A DNA stretch of 64,000 nt from Klebsormidium nitens (Eukaryota; Streptophyta; Klebsormidiophyceae; Klebsormidiales; Klebsormidiaceae), in NCBI GenBank assembly GCA_000708835.1, contig DF237132.1:62001-126000 (forward strand), written 5' to 3'. A program made the translations under genes and the position numbers. How positions within the stretch are numbered: the first letter of the stretch is position 1; every line of letters starts with the position of its first letter. This document shows, one piece after another, positions 9,914 to 21,500 of this stretch. The notes under the pieces are model-generated. The model worked only from the letters and a program-made list of their open reading frames with translations. It had not been told where the DNA came from and did not search any database.

Positions 9914-12900
9914 CTAGCAGCCGCCGCTTGCAGGCTGCACTCCGCAATTGGGCAGGCAGACTCCCCTGAACCCTGTGGGCACGACTCGGACACCCCCGCA
10001 GGTGCCCCCGCAGCTGTAACGCACGGGGCAGTTCGCGTCGGTATTGCAGCCCTTACAGGCACCGCATTGTACGTTCGCCGCGCAAACTGAAGCCGGGGCC
10101 GAGGTAGTGTTGCTTCCGACGTACGGGGTACAAACACACCCGGGGGAGAAGGTTGGTGTGGGCTGGGAGGAGCAGTTGGCCGTCGAAGAACACGCCAAAG
10201 CTGCACAGCGAAGCCCAATCGTCAAGCCCACTGGTGTGATCATTGTACCCTTTCGGTTTAGCGCCGTAGCTTCGTTACCTAATGTTGGCACTCGCTCTTT
10301 GATCTGTGCAGTGCTTGTTGTTGCATTCTCGTCAGTCTGCCTTCCATTTCTCTACTTTCAAGGAAAACTCGACTTCATGCGTCAGAACGAGTGTTGAACA
10401 GCAACGGTTTTTACACGAGTTTTTTCGCCGAGTTGAAGATTCCGAGAGGCGTATGTATATACAAAGTGGTATGCCCTCATGCCTCAGACTGGTTCTTATG
10501 CAAACAATCCCCGGTTCAATCAAGGCTCACACTCCTCTCTGAGACGAGGGTCGTCCTTAACATGCACCACAGCAGCCCAACAGAAGCATGTGAACTCTGC
10601 AGGCGGTTGTTCGAGATTCAAGTTGACCTTCTAGAATTTAGCTCGCAATACCAGTGGCTGCATTTCATCAATCCACGGCCATTGGCGAGAGTAGATTGAG
10701 TGCTACGCCCTTGAAAGAGACTCACGAGCCCTTTTGGAGTAGAAGTTGGCGTTCCGGATCACCAGCGTGGACGGGACGAGCGGCGAGACTGTGGTCTTTA
10801 GGAAGCAGCAGTTCCGGTCGGCGTAGTGAGAGATCCCGATGCACCCAGGAGTGCTATTGCAGCGAAACACGCACGCGGCAGCACTCTCAATGATCGCCTG
10901 CGTTTGGGCGCCTGTAGAAATGCCGGCTATCAAGGGATACAGGCAGAGATTTGATGTGGGAACGCCGGGGGGGACGATCGTGAAGCCAAGATACTCCTGC
11001 ATCGCCAGGCCCAATCTTTGTGTGAGTCTGGCGAACGCGTATTTGCGGTCGAGGATGTGTCTTACTTTTGACCTGCAATGAGCTTGCTTGAATGAAGCTT
11101 AAGGAAGCGGATCGACGTCCTTCTTACACAAGAGTGCATCCGCAAAAAAACACGGAAGAAAGGCGAAAGGCACGGACTAACTCAGCCGTGACTCACCGTC
11201 TGAAGCTCGAGAAAGAACCCAAGATAGCCTGCATGAAAGGACAAGACTAGATGAATATCAAGATCAAGTCCGGATGAATACTTTCAAACCAGCCGTTTGC
11301 CGCCGAAGCCATGCATACGCGGTATAACACGCATCATAGAATCAGGGCCGGATGCTTGAGGGTCAAGCCATATACCCGTGTATGGCAAGAGAAGCGTGAC
11401 CTCAGGACCGCCCTTTGTTCAATGTCGCGTTGGAGACGTCAATGTCAGGAAAACGATGCGACACCCGGTGGCCAATATATAGAGCGATCAAGTCGGTTAA
11501 TTTTCAGGACAAGCGTCTTTGCGGATGAGCACTTACCCGTTTTCACGTGCGACTCGACGACTGCATTGCTCGTTGCGGTCGATAGCGCGGTTTTCAAGAA
11601 GCAGCAGTTAACAGCAGCATAGTAGACGAAACCAGCACAGCTAGACGCTGCATTGCAGCGGATTTCGCAGGCCGCTGCGTTCTCGGCATACCCCCCACCC
11701 GAGCAGATAGCTGGGAAAGGTACGGGACCGGCGAAGGGAAAATAGTCGTTACCAAAATAGTCCTGTGAAGAGCAGCAACGAAGAACTGTTGTAGGTGATG
11801 TCAGTCAGAGTATCATGGGTTTGAAGGACTTGATTAAGGCTTCCGAAAATTTTAGGGTGACAGGAAAGAACATGGGCGGGGGGTGATGATTCGAACTCTG
11901 TTGGTTTCATCAGCGAATCTAACGTGCGCTTACGATCGACGACAAGACCAACTCATGATGTGTAAAAAAACTACGTGACTCTTTACTAACAACGAATGAT
12001 CCTGAGGAGGCAATCTTAAGAGCGTGTTCGATTTTTATTCCGGCACTATTGATCCCTAAAACTTTGACTTTCTATGCATCATCCGATCTCCTGGAACGAC
12101 TAGACTTTTTTACGCTTTTGCTTTACTTGGCAAAAAGAATGACCTGATCACCAAGAGATCATTTGGTACGTCAAATGCGGCATTGCAAGTTAAATGTGTT
12201 AGGAAAGCGATCTGTGAAATAGCATACCAAGGCCGCAATTCCAAAAAGAATTCTAATAACAACCGAAGCAGCGTTTTGACTAAGAGCAAAGCAGGTACGT
12301 CTCTTGTTCCTTAGCAATCAGAAATTGTGACATGACATGGAATAAAATGCAGTCAAAAACATTTAAGTCTGTCGTCGAGACTCACCGTTGCATTCATGAC
12401 GGAGTACGTAAAGCCTGCAAGAAACAAAAGAATGAATCAAAGCAACGCCTCTTAAATCTCGTCTTAGTCGAACAAACCGTCATCATCACTTGCAAAAGAG
12501 ACATGAACTTCTGCTAGAGTGGATTCCCATGCTTCTCAAACGAAGCTTGATAAGATCATGTGAGGTTGCTGATGCATCTCAAACAGGGTGTGTTGAAAGC
12601 TCACCCAAGGGCGACTTCACATGAGCCACGAGCTCGAGAAAAACCGTTGGGTTTACTAATTGGGTTTTGAGGAAGCAGCAATTGTTGCGAGCCCAGTGGA
12701 TAAAGCCAGCACAGGCAGCCGTCGCGTTGCAACGCGCTTCGCAGGCCGTGGCGTCCTCGCCATACGCGATGGCGCCGCATACGCTATTCGCTGGGGGGCC
12801 TGCCGTGGGGCGGAAGTCGTTTCCGAAAGAGTCCTGCACGACGACCCAAGAGAGAAACAGCTGATCAGAAGGTTCCATAACTGGACAAGAAGGCCTGAAG

Positions 12901-13668
12901 AGGGGCTTGATTGAAAACAAGCCTGGCAAGAGACGAGATCTTTCTGTGCGATTGATGCGGTTCGATGCGATTGGGCTAGGTGCTTATCAAGTCTCCACAA
13001 AAGCGGGCAATTGTATTCTTAACGTAGGAAGCCACGACTGCTTAACCTGGTGCTAAAGCACAAGTCTCAAGCTGGTGTAAAAGCACACGTTCCAAGGATC
13101 AAGTGTCTCAGATCAATCTGATACGAACTTCGACCTACACGTGTGGATGGACCAGTAGCTTAAGCTTTTCACTCAAGTCGTCAAACGACAAAGAACTAGC
13201 CGCCCACGCATGGCAAATCCAAGAAGCAATGGTGACAATGGGTCTCGTCACATATGGTGACAAAGAACGAGGCCAGGGAACAGGTAGAGTTCAAGAGTTT
13301 GAGTTCAATAATCACCAGGAGATGTTTGTTGTTCGCAAAGTCGAGCCAATGCCTCTTTGAGCATTGCTGTGCAGATGCCAACAGCCCATGATATGTCCCT
13401 CCAAAAGATGTGCGCAAGAGCATTCTCAGACGACGGAGAAAGGTTTCTCGCTGACGCCTCATTTCACTGCTTGATTCAGCACTTCTTCACGCAAAAGAGA
13501 GCATGCGTTTCGGACAAAAAGAGGTGAACAGTTACTTACCACGCCTCCCTGGACGAGGTACGTGAACGGCGGCTGGGCAGAGACCAAACCGAAAGTCGCT
13601 CCCATCAGGAGGAAGACGAAGATCACGCCAGCAGATGAAGGGACCGAACGGACAGTAATCGACGCCAT
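9914..13668 (-). CDS. Secreted cysteine-rich protein with three tandem PAN/apple-like modules
   Basis: Exons, 5' to 3': 13668-13540, 12833-12605, 12414-12386, 11762-11537, 11228-11197, 10996-10726 and 10200-9914, giving 400 residues in continuous phase. The ATG at 13668 is preferred because it opens a signal peptide (basic start, then VIFVFLLMGATFGLVSA, cleaved near residue 31). Each of the three large middle exons encodes one module with the pattern C-x(10-20)-A-C-x2-R-C-N-x4-C-x-G/I-x(6-8)-N/R-N-CCFLKT, as in PAN/apple folds. Modules 1 and 2 begin DSFGND and DYFGND. Short exons of 29 and 32 nt link the modules, and exon 1 ends with a related piece (FTYLVQGGV). The last exon is Cys/Pro/Thr-rich without a membrane anchor. 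PAN domains bind protein or carbohydrate; the ligand is unknown. Confidence 0.82.
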
Positions 13669-14647
13669 GATCGCGGCAAAGCTGTCTGCTGTGCGGTGCC
13701 GTTTTCGAGGAAAGCGATCAGCTCGGATCAAAGTTGAGATGGAAAGTATTAGAAGCTTGTGGGTGTTTAAAATCGAGCCGGGTCGCGTGTGGTCGAGACG
13801 TGTTCTGCACCTTTCATTCGGTTCACTGCAGACGTACACTCGACTTGATCGTCATAAGTCAAAAAAGCAAGCTGTGTCTTAAACTGCACTCGTGTATGCA
13901 AGAGGATCCGCCGCTTAAAGGCTGCCCGCAACACGCCTCGTTTCGCAGCAGTGGCGAAGCGCTCAGCTGCCGGCCAACCTAGACAGCTTGGCCGCACTTC
14001 CATAAATCTCAAGAGAGATCATAATAAGTCAAGACAATCATACGCTCCGACTAACACCCAAAAACCCCAACCCAAAAAGTTACCTGCTCCGCACCCATAC
14101 CCACCCTAACCACCAAACTAACCGTACCCGTCCCAGTGCGGTTACCTTATTATTATCTCGGCTTATTCATCAGTTTTCTGGAGGTCAATCGCACTTCCGA
14201 TGGTCGAGGATAGCGCCGAGGATAAACTCGAGAATAGCGCCGAGGAGAAGTGTCGAGTTGGCACGCTGAGTTGGCGGCGAGATCATTTTGCACCTCTTGC
14301 TTCTTGGCGTGGTGCCACGTGGCAGAGGGAGCATGTCCGTGGTGCGGTATCCATTCGACCTGAAGCACACAAAGGCCCTGGCGGCCGTTGACGGGCCTTT
14401 AGGTTGGACGCCCTGGTTCCATTCAGACTCGTTTCGATCAGGGCGATCTGCTGTTCGACAAACCCTAGAGTGATAAAAGAGCCACGTACTAGTCTCGCCT
14501 CCGCGCCCCGCTGCAACGAGAGCGCGGACTTCCGCGGCCGCATAGAGCCATGGATAGAGGAAAAGCGGTCGGATTGACGTCCAATAGATTTGCCGGGGAC
14601 CGGCCCCAGGGAGGGCCACTGTCGAGCGAGCGCGGCCGGAATCCGCC
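13669..14647. other. Upstream region of the PAN-module gene; no firm gene
   Basis: This holds the 5' region of the minus-strand secreted-protein gene. A 63-codon plus-strand frame at 14200-14391 contains a short imperfect repeat (gatagcgccgaggataaa, then aatagcgccgaggagaag) but has no recognisable domain or clear splice partner. Large overlapping frames on the minus strand at 14185-14911 look like GC-driven shadows. Confidence 0.3.
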
Positions 14648-14821
14648 ATGCAAGGCGACGGCGGAACGCGGATTCGGTTTTCCGGATGGGAAGTCGAGAG
14701 GCTCGATCCAGAGGCACGGACGGGTAGCAGCGGTCTGCAGGCGGCCGTGCAGCGGTCCGACTTCGACGAGCTTGCGGAAGGACTGGAGCGTGCGGACAAG
14801 GTGCTGGGGGCGGACGCTTAG
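14648..14821 (+). CDS. Possible small or terminal coding exon
   Basis: A 57-codon frame from ATG 14648 to TAG 14819-14821 has balanced, coding-like composition (RFSGWEVERLDPEA, then SDFDELAEGLERADKVLG). The frame is open upstream to a TAG about 70 bp earlier. It could be a small acidic protein, the last exon of an unresolved gene, or chance in GC-rich DNA. No family is recognised. Confidence 0.25.
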   Translation: MQGDGGTRIRFSGWEVERLDPEARTGSSGLQAAVQRSDFDELAEGLERADKVLGADA

Positions 14822-15320
14822 GGTCTTCAAGCTAGGACCCCTTTGGAATGATGTGTGCATCTTTCGCTCACAATGATCATATGTGGCTTGGGTTCGGACG
14901 GCCCGATTCAATCAGTAGGTACGAACACCCTCGGATCGAACGCTTAGGATTATGCGAAAAGCATGCATTCGAGCTCAAAGGATATGCGATATGGCCGAAG
15001 AATTCTGCTTCCAAATACTTAGAGATGTTGATTCGAGTATTGCATGATTCAAAACTTCTTTGGCCGGCTGGTGTTGCAACCTTCATGTTTGCTGCGTTTA
15101 TTCATTTTTCACATGGGACAAGTCGACTAAAGTCACCTCTTTTGGACGTACCAGCCCGTCCCTTCATGCTTCGTTTACTGCTCAACGAGGACGCCACGTT
15201 AAAAACTGCATCATATCAAGTTTCACGTATATCATAGTATAGGTACTGAGCTTCCGATTCGGTCACGACGGAGCGGACTATGAGTGGTGATGTTCCGGCG
15301 GGGCGCTTTTGCTAGCACGA

Positions 15321-15388
15321 CGGCAGAAAGTGGCCGACTGCAGCTTTCGTGCTACGGCAGAAAGTGGCCGACTGCAGCTTTCGTGCTA
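15321..15388. repeat. 34-bp perfect tandem duplication
   Basis: Two identical adjacent copies begin cggcagaaagtggccgactg at 15321 and 15355. The duplication lies in the region just beyond the 3' end of GCP6 and its perfect identity indicates a recent event. The surrounding stretch 14822-15523 shows no other feature. Confidence 0.93.
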
Positions 15389-15523
15389 CGACGAAGTGCA
15401 AGAGGTTGCCAGATCGACCGCTCACCAACATTTCCGAGCGGCCTGTTCAGGCACACTATCTTCCCTTACCGCCGCATGCGTGTAAGAATAGCTTACTATC
15501 GACTATCTTGATAAAGAACGTAG

Positions 15524-18500
15524 TCATTCGCTTCGACCGCCTGCTGCAGAGCGTTGCCGCAAAACCTCTAGATTTGCTCCTGACAGCTTGGTGATGCTCT
15601 CCTCAATGAAGCCATTGAAGTTCAAGCGCATGCACAGGTCCTCAATTGCTTGGACGTTTTGAACCCGAGGCCGCAGATGGACAGCGTACAGGGTCCGCAA
15701 GCTCTCCTGAAAGGCCTCCTTGGTCTGCTTAATCTGCAGCCACCACGATTGAGCATTGGTCTCGGACCTTGCACCAATAATGTTGGGAGACCTTTCGAAA
15801 TTTTCGGGTGACAGAACAGCACCCGGACAAAACCAAGACAAATTCAGAGAATCTCATAAACAGGAAAGAACGCTTACATTCCACATTGACTTCGTCGATC
15901 TGCAATGAAGATTTGTGCAACAGCCCAAAGCAAGTCCACAGCCAAAGAAGTTGCCCCGCAAGGCCCCAGAATCGATGACTTCCAAACCCAAGGGTTAAGC
16001 GGCTAACCTGCTGATTGACCTCGTCAATCTCGAGCTCCGCCGCGGGCTGGTCCAACGAACGTACCGCACGCCGCAGGTGGCCTCGCAGCGCGAGCAGCTG
16101 CTGGAAGATAGCGTCAATGCACGTTTTGGCGCCCGCGCCGTCTGCGCCAAGCAGGCAAGCGCGTGCTGCCTCCGCTACGTATTCAGCATGCACCTGGATA
16201 TGAAATCCAGGTTTGAGTCTGGAATGGGTTGTGGCTTTTGAGTTAGGGGTTTGACGTTCATAGAATCTGTTCGCCTTGGGCCCCGCGCCGTCTGCCTAGC
16301 AGGCATGCCCGTGAGGCCTCTGCCACGCATTCAGCGTGCACCTGGGTTTGTATTTGGGGTTTGAGGTTGCTTTTGAGGTTTTGGTCAAGTTCAGGGCTTG
16401 CGCATTCAAAAAATTGTGTTCGCTTTGGCCGCCACGCCGTCTGCACCTAGCAGGCAAGCACGCGCAACCTTCACCACATATTCAGCGGGCAGCCGAGCAG
16501 GGTTTTCCCTTTGGGACTAGGGTAGGGCTTGACATCAAAACTCTTTGATTTCAAGTTTGAGATGGAGGCTAACTCCTGGCACTTGGCAACCAGAATCTCT
16601 TTTAGAAATCCAGGAGACTCTTTTTTCTACTAGTACCTTCTTACGACCCTTTTCTACGGTTCTTTCCGCCTCCCACTCTACCCCCGAGGACACCCCAACG
16701 CAAATTGTCACCAGAAACCCCCACCTGGCTCAGGTCGTGCAGGTCCACGACGTCGGTGTGAATGCGCTCCTGGTAGCGCGTCCACGCCACGTCCGAGATC
16801 TGTGCCTGGACGAAGCTCGCCAGCGTCGTGACCACGTGGCTGATTGCAGCCCGGAATAATTGCGCCTCGCGGAGCTGCCGCTGCTGCTCCGCGAACACGT
16901 GGGCGCTCACGCCGGGGCCCCGTTTCGCAAGCCGCCGGCTTAGGATCTGGGGGAAGGAATAGAAGGAAGGTTTGCATGACACATTAACAGGGCCCGATGC
17001 AGCGATTGCTATTGCGGTAAGAACACGTGAGCGCTAACGCCGGGGCCCCGTTTTGCGAGCCGCCGGCTCAGGACGTGGGGAAGGAACGGGAGATTGGATT
17101 GCATGTCGATGTGACAGGGCCCCGAGCAGGTTACCGCCAGTGCTGCAAGGACATGTGGACCTCATGCTGGGGCCCCGTTTTGCGAGCCGCCGGCTCAGGG
17201 CCTGGGAAAAGTGATGGGAGGAAGGTTTGCATAGTGAGATGACAGAGCCCGATGCAGTTATCGCTGTTGCGGCAAGACCTAGTGGCCGCTTCCACTTGGG
17301 GGCCCCGTTTGAACGCCGCTGGCGAGCTCAGACCTGGAGAAAGTACGGCAGAGCTCTGCATGAAGCGATGACAGGGCCTCATGCATGCGCTGCTGCTTGA
17401 TGAGACACTGCTTCGTGGGCCACGGCTCGGTGGATAGAACGATCGGCGTTGTATGCGTCTTCGGTGGATCCGCAAGTGCTCCTAGAGAGCACGTACCCTG
17501 GAGTATCATGAAATTGCCTTTTCAAACCCCTCTATGCTCTTGCGTGGGACCCCTTCTGCAGATTCTGGCTCTCTCTCTCTCTCGTCTCCTGTTGCCCGTC
17601 GATCCGAAAGCTAGACAGCGAAGCTTATCCAAAACACGCAGAGGCAGAACCCGTTGCTAGAGCAGTTGGCAGACCTTGTCGGCAAGTAAGATAAGATAAC
17701 GATTCTATGCAAATGTCGTCGGACACCTCACAAGCGGCTCCCAAAGAGTGCGAGGGCTCAAATACCCAAGATCCTTCACTCCGAGAAAAACGAGATCGCC
17801 ATGGACGTTCAAAGTGTGGTGAGAATCCAAAGGAAAAAGGAACCAAGAATGACTTGAAAAAAACACCAAAAACAGAAGTAAACGCCTTGATTTAAGGATA
17901 GATCCTCCCACCTGCAAGTCCCGCCACACATCCCGCAGCGAGAAGGTGGCGTGCTTGGCCCGCAGCAGGAAGCGGAAGACGGCCTGGTACTGCGCCATGG
18001 CCGCTGACGTCAGCACGAGCGTCAGCGGCCACTCCACCCGGTAATCCAGCTGGATGAAGTCGAAGGCGTCGACGCGGGTCAGGTCCACGAAGCCACCTGC
18101 GAGCGCACGGCACAAGACTTCGTTTGTCTTTTTCATTTGAAGACCGATTTCTTCGCTGGGCTGCGGACCTGGAGTACATACACGTTGAGCAGTAGCAAGA
18201 CTATGGTCTAGGATGGGCTGAGACATGCTAATCAACTAGATCGAAGTTTTAACATCCCAAACCAACGTCCGGACCTGAGGTTAGGGAGGCCTCAGCACAA
18301 AAGACATCTACGGCCGGCATTTTCCGCAGCTCTACGGCTGTGGACAAACGAATTGTAGTAGCTATCGCGCGCCAATAACGGTTCGCGCACCCAGACACAA
18401 CGACTATCTAGCACGGGTGAGTGAGCCTTGACGCACAGCACGTAAGCGTCCGTCAGCCTCCCGCAGCTCCATGCCTACAGAGAAACCCATCGTTAGGACT

Positions 18501-21500
18501 TTTGAATCACGCACTAAGCGCAGACAAAAGATAGCCCAGAACGACGGACTAACCTGGAGTTAGTGAGGCCTTGACCCACGGCGCGTAGACGTCCGGCAGC
18601 TCCTCCTGCGACTGCTGCACGCGCACGTGGAGGCGCTCCGCGAGCCGGTCCGAACTGCAGCTCGACGTCTGGAGGGATCCCTCCAGCAGCGCCTGGACCT
18701 CCGCCTGCCGGGACGCGCCGCCTGAGGGGCCCCACCGCTGTGATAGCAGGCACTGATGACGTCAGCAAAATTGTACGGAAGAAGAGGCTTGACCGCCATG
18801 GGGAAAATTGCTCAGAGGAAGCTGTTGCACTAGCTAGGCGGCGCAGATTGCATAGATTACGTTTGAGTTCTATCCTTGAGTAAGGGATCATGTGCATTAA
18901 GCCGGCTCCTGCTGAAAATGCGAGGGACGCTTTCTGCGAGAATCTTTTTGGAGGGGCTCGTTTCGGCGAGCCTCTTTTCGAGCTCAGGAGCGCCGACGTA
19001 AACGCGTCCCCAAAGTCGCCCGCAAGTCTCAACAGGATGGGGGTCATCTGCGTCCAAAGGTGCAGGACGCTTTCTGCGGGATCTCTGGACGACTCCTCGG
19101 GTGACTCTCCTACCTGGGTCAAGAGCGCCGACATGAACGCGTCCGCAAAGTCCCCCGCGAGCATGAACAGGTACCGCCGCAGCGCCGCGCAGTGCGCGGG
19201 CAGCGCAAGCTCCTCCTGGAATACGTGCACGCAGCACGCGCTCACACAGCGGTACTGCGCCAGGATCTCCTGCACCACGCATACGTCCATGACCACGGAC
19301 AGCGGCGCGTCCGCGTCGTCGTCGTCCGGCGTCGCCGACGGACGTCCGGACGGTTTGGGCCGCGGGGAAGTTGCCGGGGGGGAGCGTTTCGGGCCGGGAG
19401 AGACGCCCCGGGAGGACGCGAGGGCCGGGGAAAGGTCGGGTTGAGCGGAGATTGGGGTTGAAAGAGCGGTCGGGGACAGGTCGAAGGTATTGGGATCACC
19501 GGAAGCGCTCGGGATCGGCGACAGGAACGCGAGGGCTTGGCGGGAGGTCTCGGTTGGGAGGACACGTGTCTCTTGGTCATTGGGGATGCCATTGCTGGTC
19601 CAAGATCTGCGCTCAGAGTCTTCGACCGGTTGTCCGATAGATAGCGCCTCGTCGGCGGATTTGAACGGGCTTGCAGCATGCCCCTCAGAACCCGCTTCAA
19701 AGGAAGGGTCGCCGGCGGGTTCCGTTTCCGTTTCCGGTTTTCTTTCCGGTCCTGAGCCCCGGCCCCGAAAGTCGATTCCGTCCGCAAACCGGAAGTCCTG
19801 TGCGGCGAACGAGTCGCCCAGATCTTTCGTGCTCATGCCTGCTGCAGGGAACGGGTCCGCTGACGAGCCCCACCGCACGAGCGTAGCGCTGCCCGCCAGG
19901 TCCGATCCGCTGTCCGCGTCCTTCTGTTCTGCTGGCGGCAGCACTCGAAAGCCGTCGAACCCTCCGGCCATGACGTCAAGCATCTCACGCCCCTCCATCT
20001 GGCGCCCTCTCCGTGCTGCTTCTCCGGCGCTTCCGGAAGCGTCCAACCCCTCCCGTGCGACGCCTGCCGCGTGGGTGGGGTCCTCGGGCGGGCCCCATTT
20101 TGAACTCGGCTGCACATTCCCTCCATCAGATTCCCCATGTTCTGCAACCTCCTGTTCCCCAGCGGGGCCTGACTGACCCCCTTCGAGATCGCTTGCCAGA
20201 CCCGCCAAGATCGCACTTACGTCCTTCACTGCGCCCGGCTCTACAGCATCTTCATCTTTTCGCGCTCTTACCTCCGTCCCATCCCTGGTTTGCCGCAACC
20301 CTGAATCTAGCGACGTCTCCTCAGCGCTGACCGTTAGCCCCTCGGCCAGTCCCTCAAAGCCTTGCGCACCGCCCGCTTCTTCTTCCCGAGTTCCTCTGCC
20401 GCCAACGCCCGAAGGGGTCGACAAGTCTCCCGAAGATTCGCCCGCCTCGCTTCCAAACAACCCGGACTCGCTCGTCTCGAGATGCGCCAACCGATGCCAC
20501 TCCTCGAGGTTGATCCGATCGTCCTCGCCTTTCCCGCTTGCCGTTTCTTCTTCCGGTTCGTCACCCCCGGCTGCGCTCTCGTCCGACATCTGCTCGGGCC
20601 CGCGCTTTACGTCCGAGCTGCTGTCTGCCTTCGAAAGTTTCCCGGAAGAGTCCGCCGACTGCACCTCCTTCCGGTCTTCTTCCGTTGCTGTGTCACCCGT
20701 CAGGGCAGCGTCTATCTTCGGCCTTTCCGCTCTTGGCGCTTCAACTTGCGCCCCCTCATCGCCTGCCTTGACCGACTCCTCTTCGACTAAAGCCGCCTGT
20801 CTGCCCTCCAGAGTTGTCGTGCCATCATCTACTTTCTGCGACTCCTCCACAGCCGTCCGATCCTTCACGGCCTGGATCCGACGGTCCAGTTCCTCCAGCT
20901 GCCCCTCAGCCTCCGCGACCATTGCCGCCCTCACCCTCGCGATCTCTGCCGCCTCTAGTTCCTTCTCCTCCCGCACCATCGCCCGCTCCCGCTCGATCCT
21001 TGCGGCCTTTGCGCGCCGCTTCGCTTCCGCCCGCCGCTCTAGTTCCTCCCGCTGCTCTCTGAACAAAGCTTCTTTCCTCCGCGCCTCCTTTTCCGTCTCG
21101 AGCACCGACGCCCGCCGTTGCTCGTCGTATGCTTTGGCCAGATCCAACCGGTGCTGCTCAATCGCATCGATTTTCCCCTCTTTCCTGCGCCGCTCCTGCA
21201 TTGCGAGCATGGTCAAAGTCCACCCCGCCTCGGTTTCTCTCTTCCGTGCGCTCTCCCGCGCTTCCGCCGCGATTGCCCGCAGCCGTGATGCGCTGAACAC
21301 AAGCCCCGGACTCGCGCTTTCTGTCTCTTCTTCTGCGGGTTTCGCATCCAACAGACGCTGCAGAGAGGCGGCTCCGAGCCGCGGCTTTTGGTCCGCGCTG
21401 GAGAGGTTTAGGGTTTGGAGAGGGTGCCTTTCTGGGCAGCTGAGGATGGTTTCGGCGAGCTCCCGGGTTTGTGGCAGATCCAAGAGGACTCGCAGCTGTT

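Noticed and set aside
14185-14911. Long minus-strand frames of 140-204 codons
   Set aside because: They overlap each other in different frames, are Arg/Ser/Pro-rich and lack domains; this is expected opposite GC-rich DNA.
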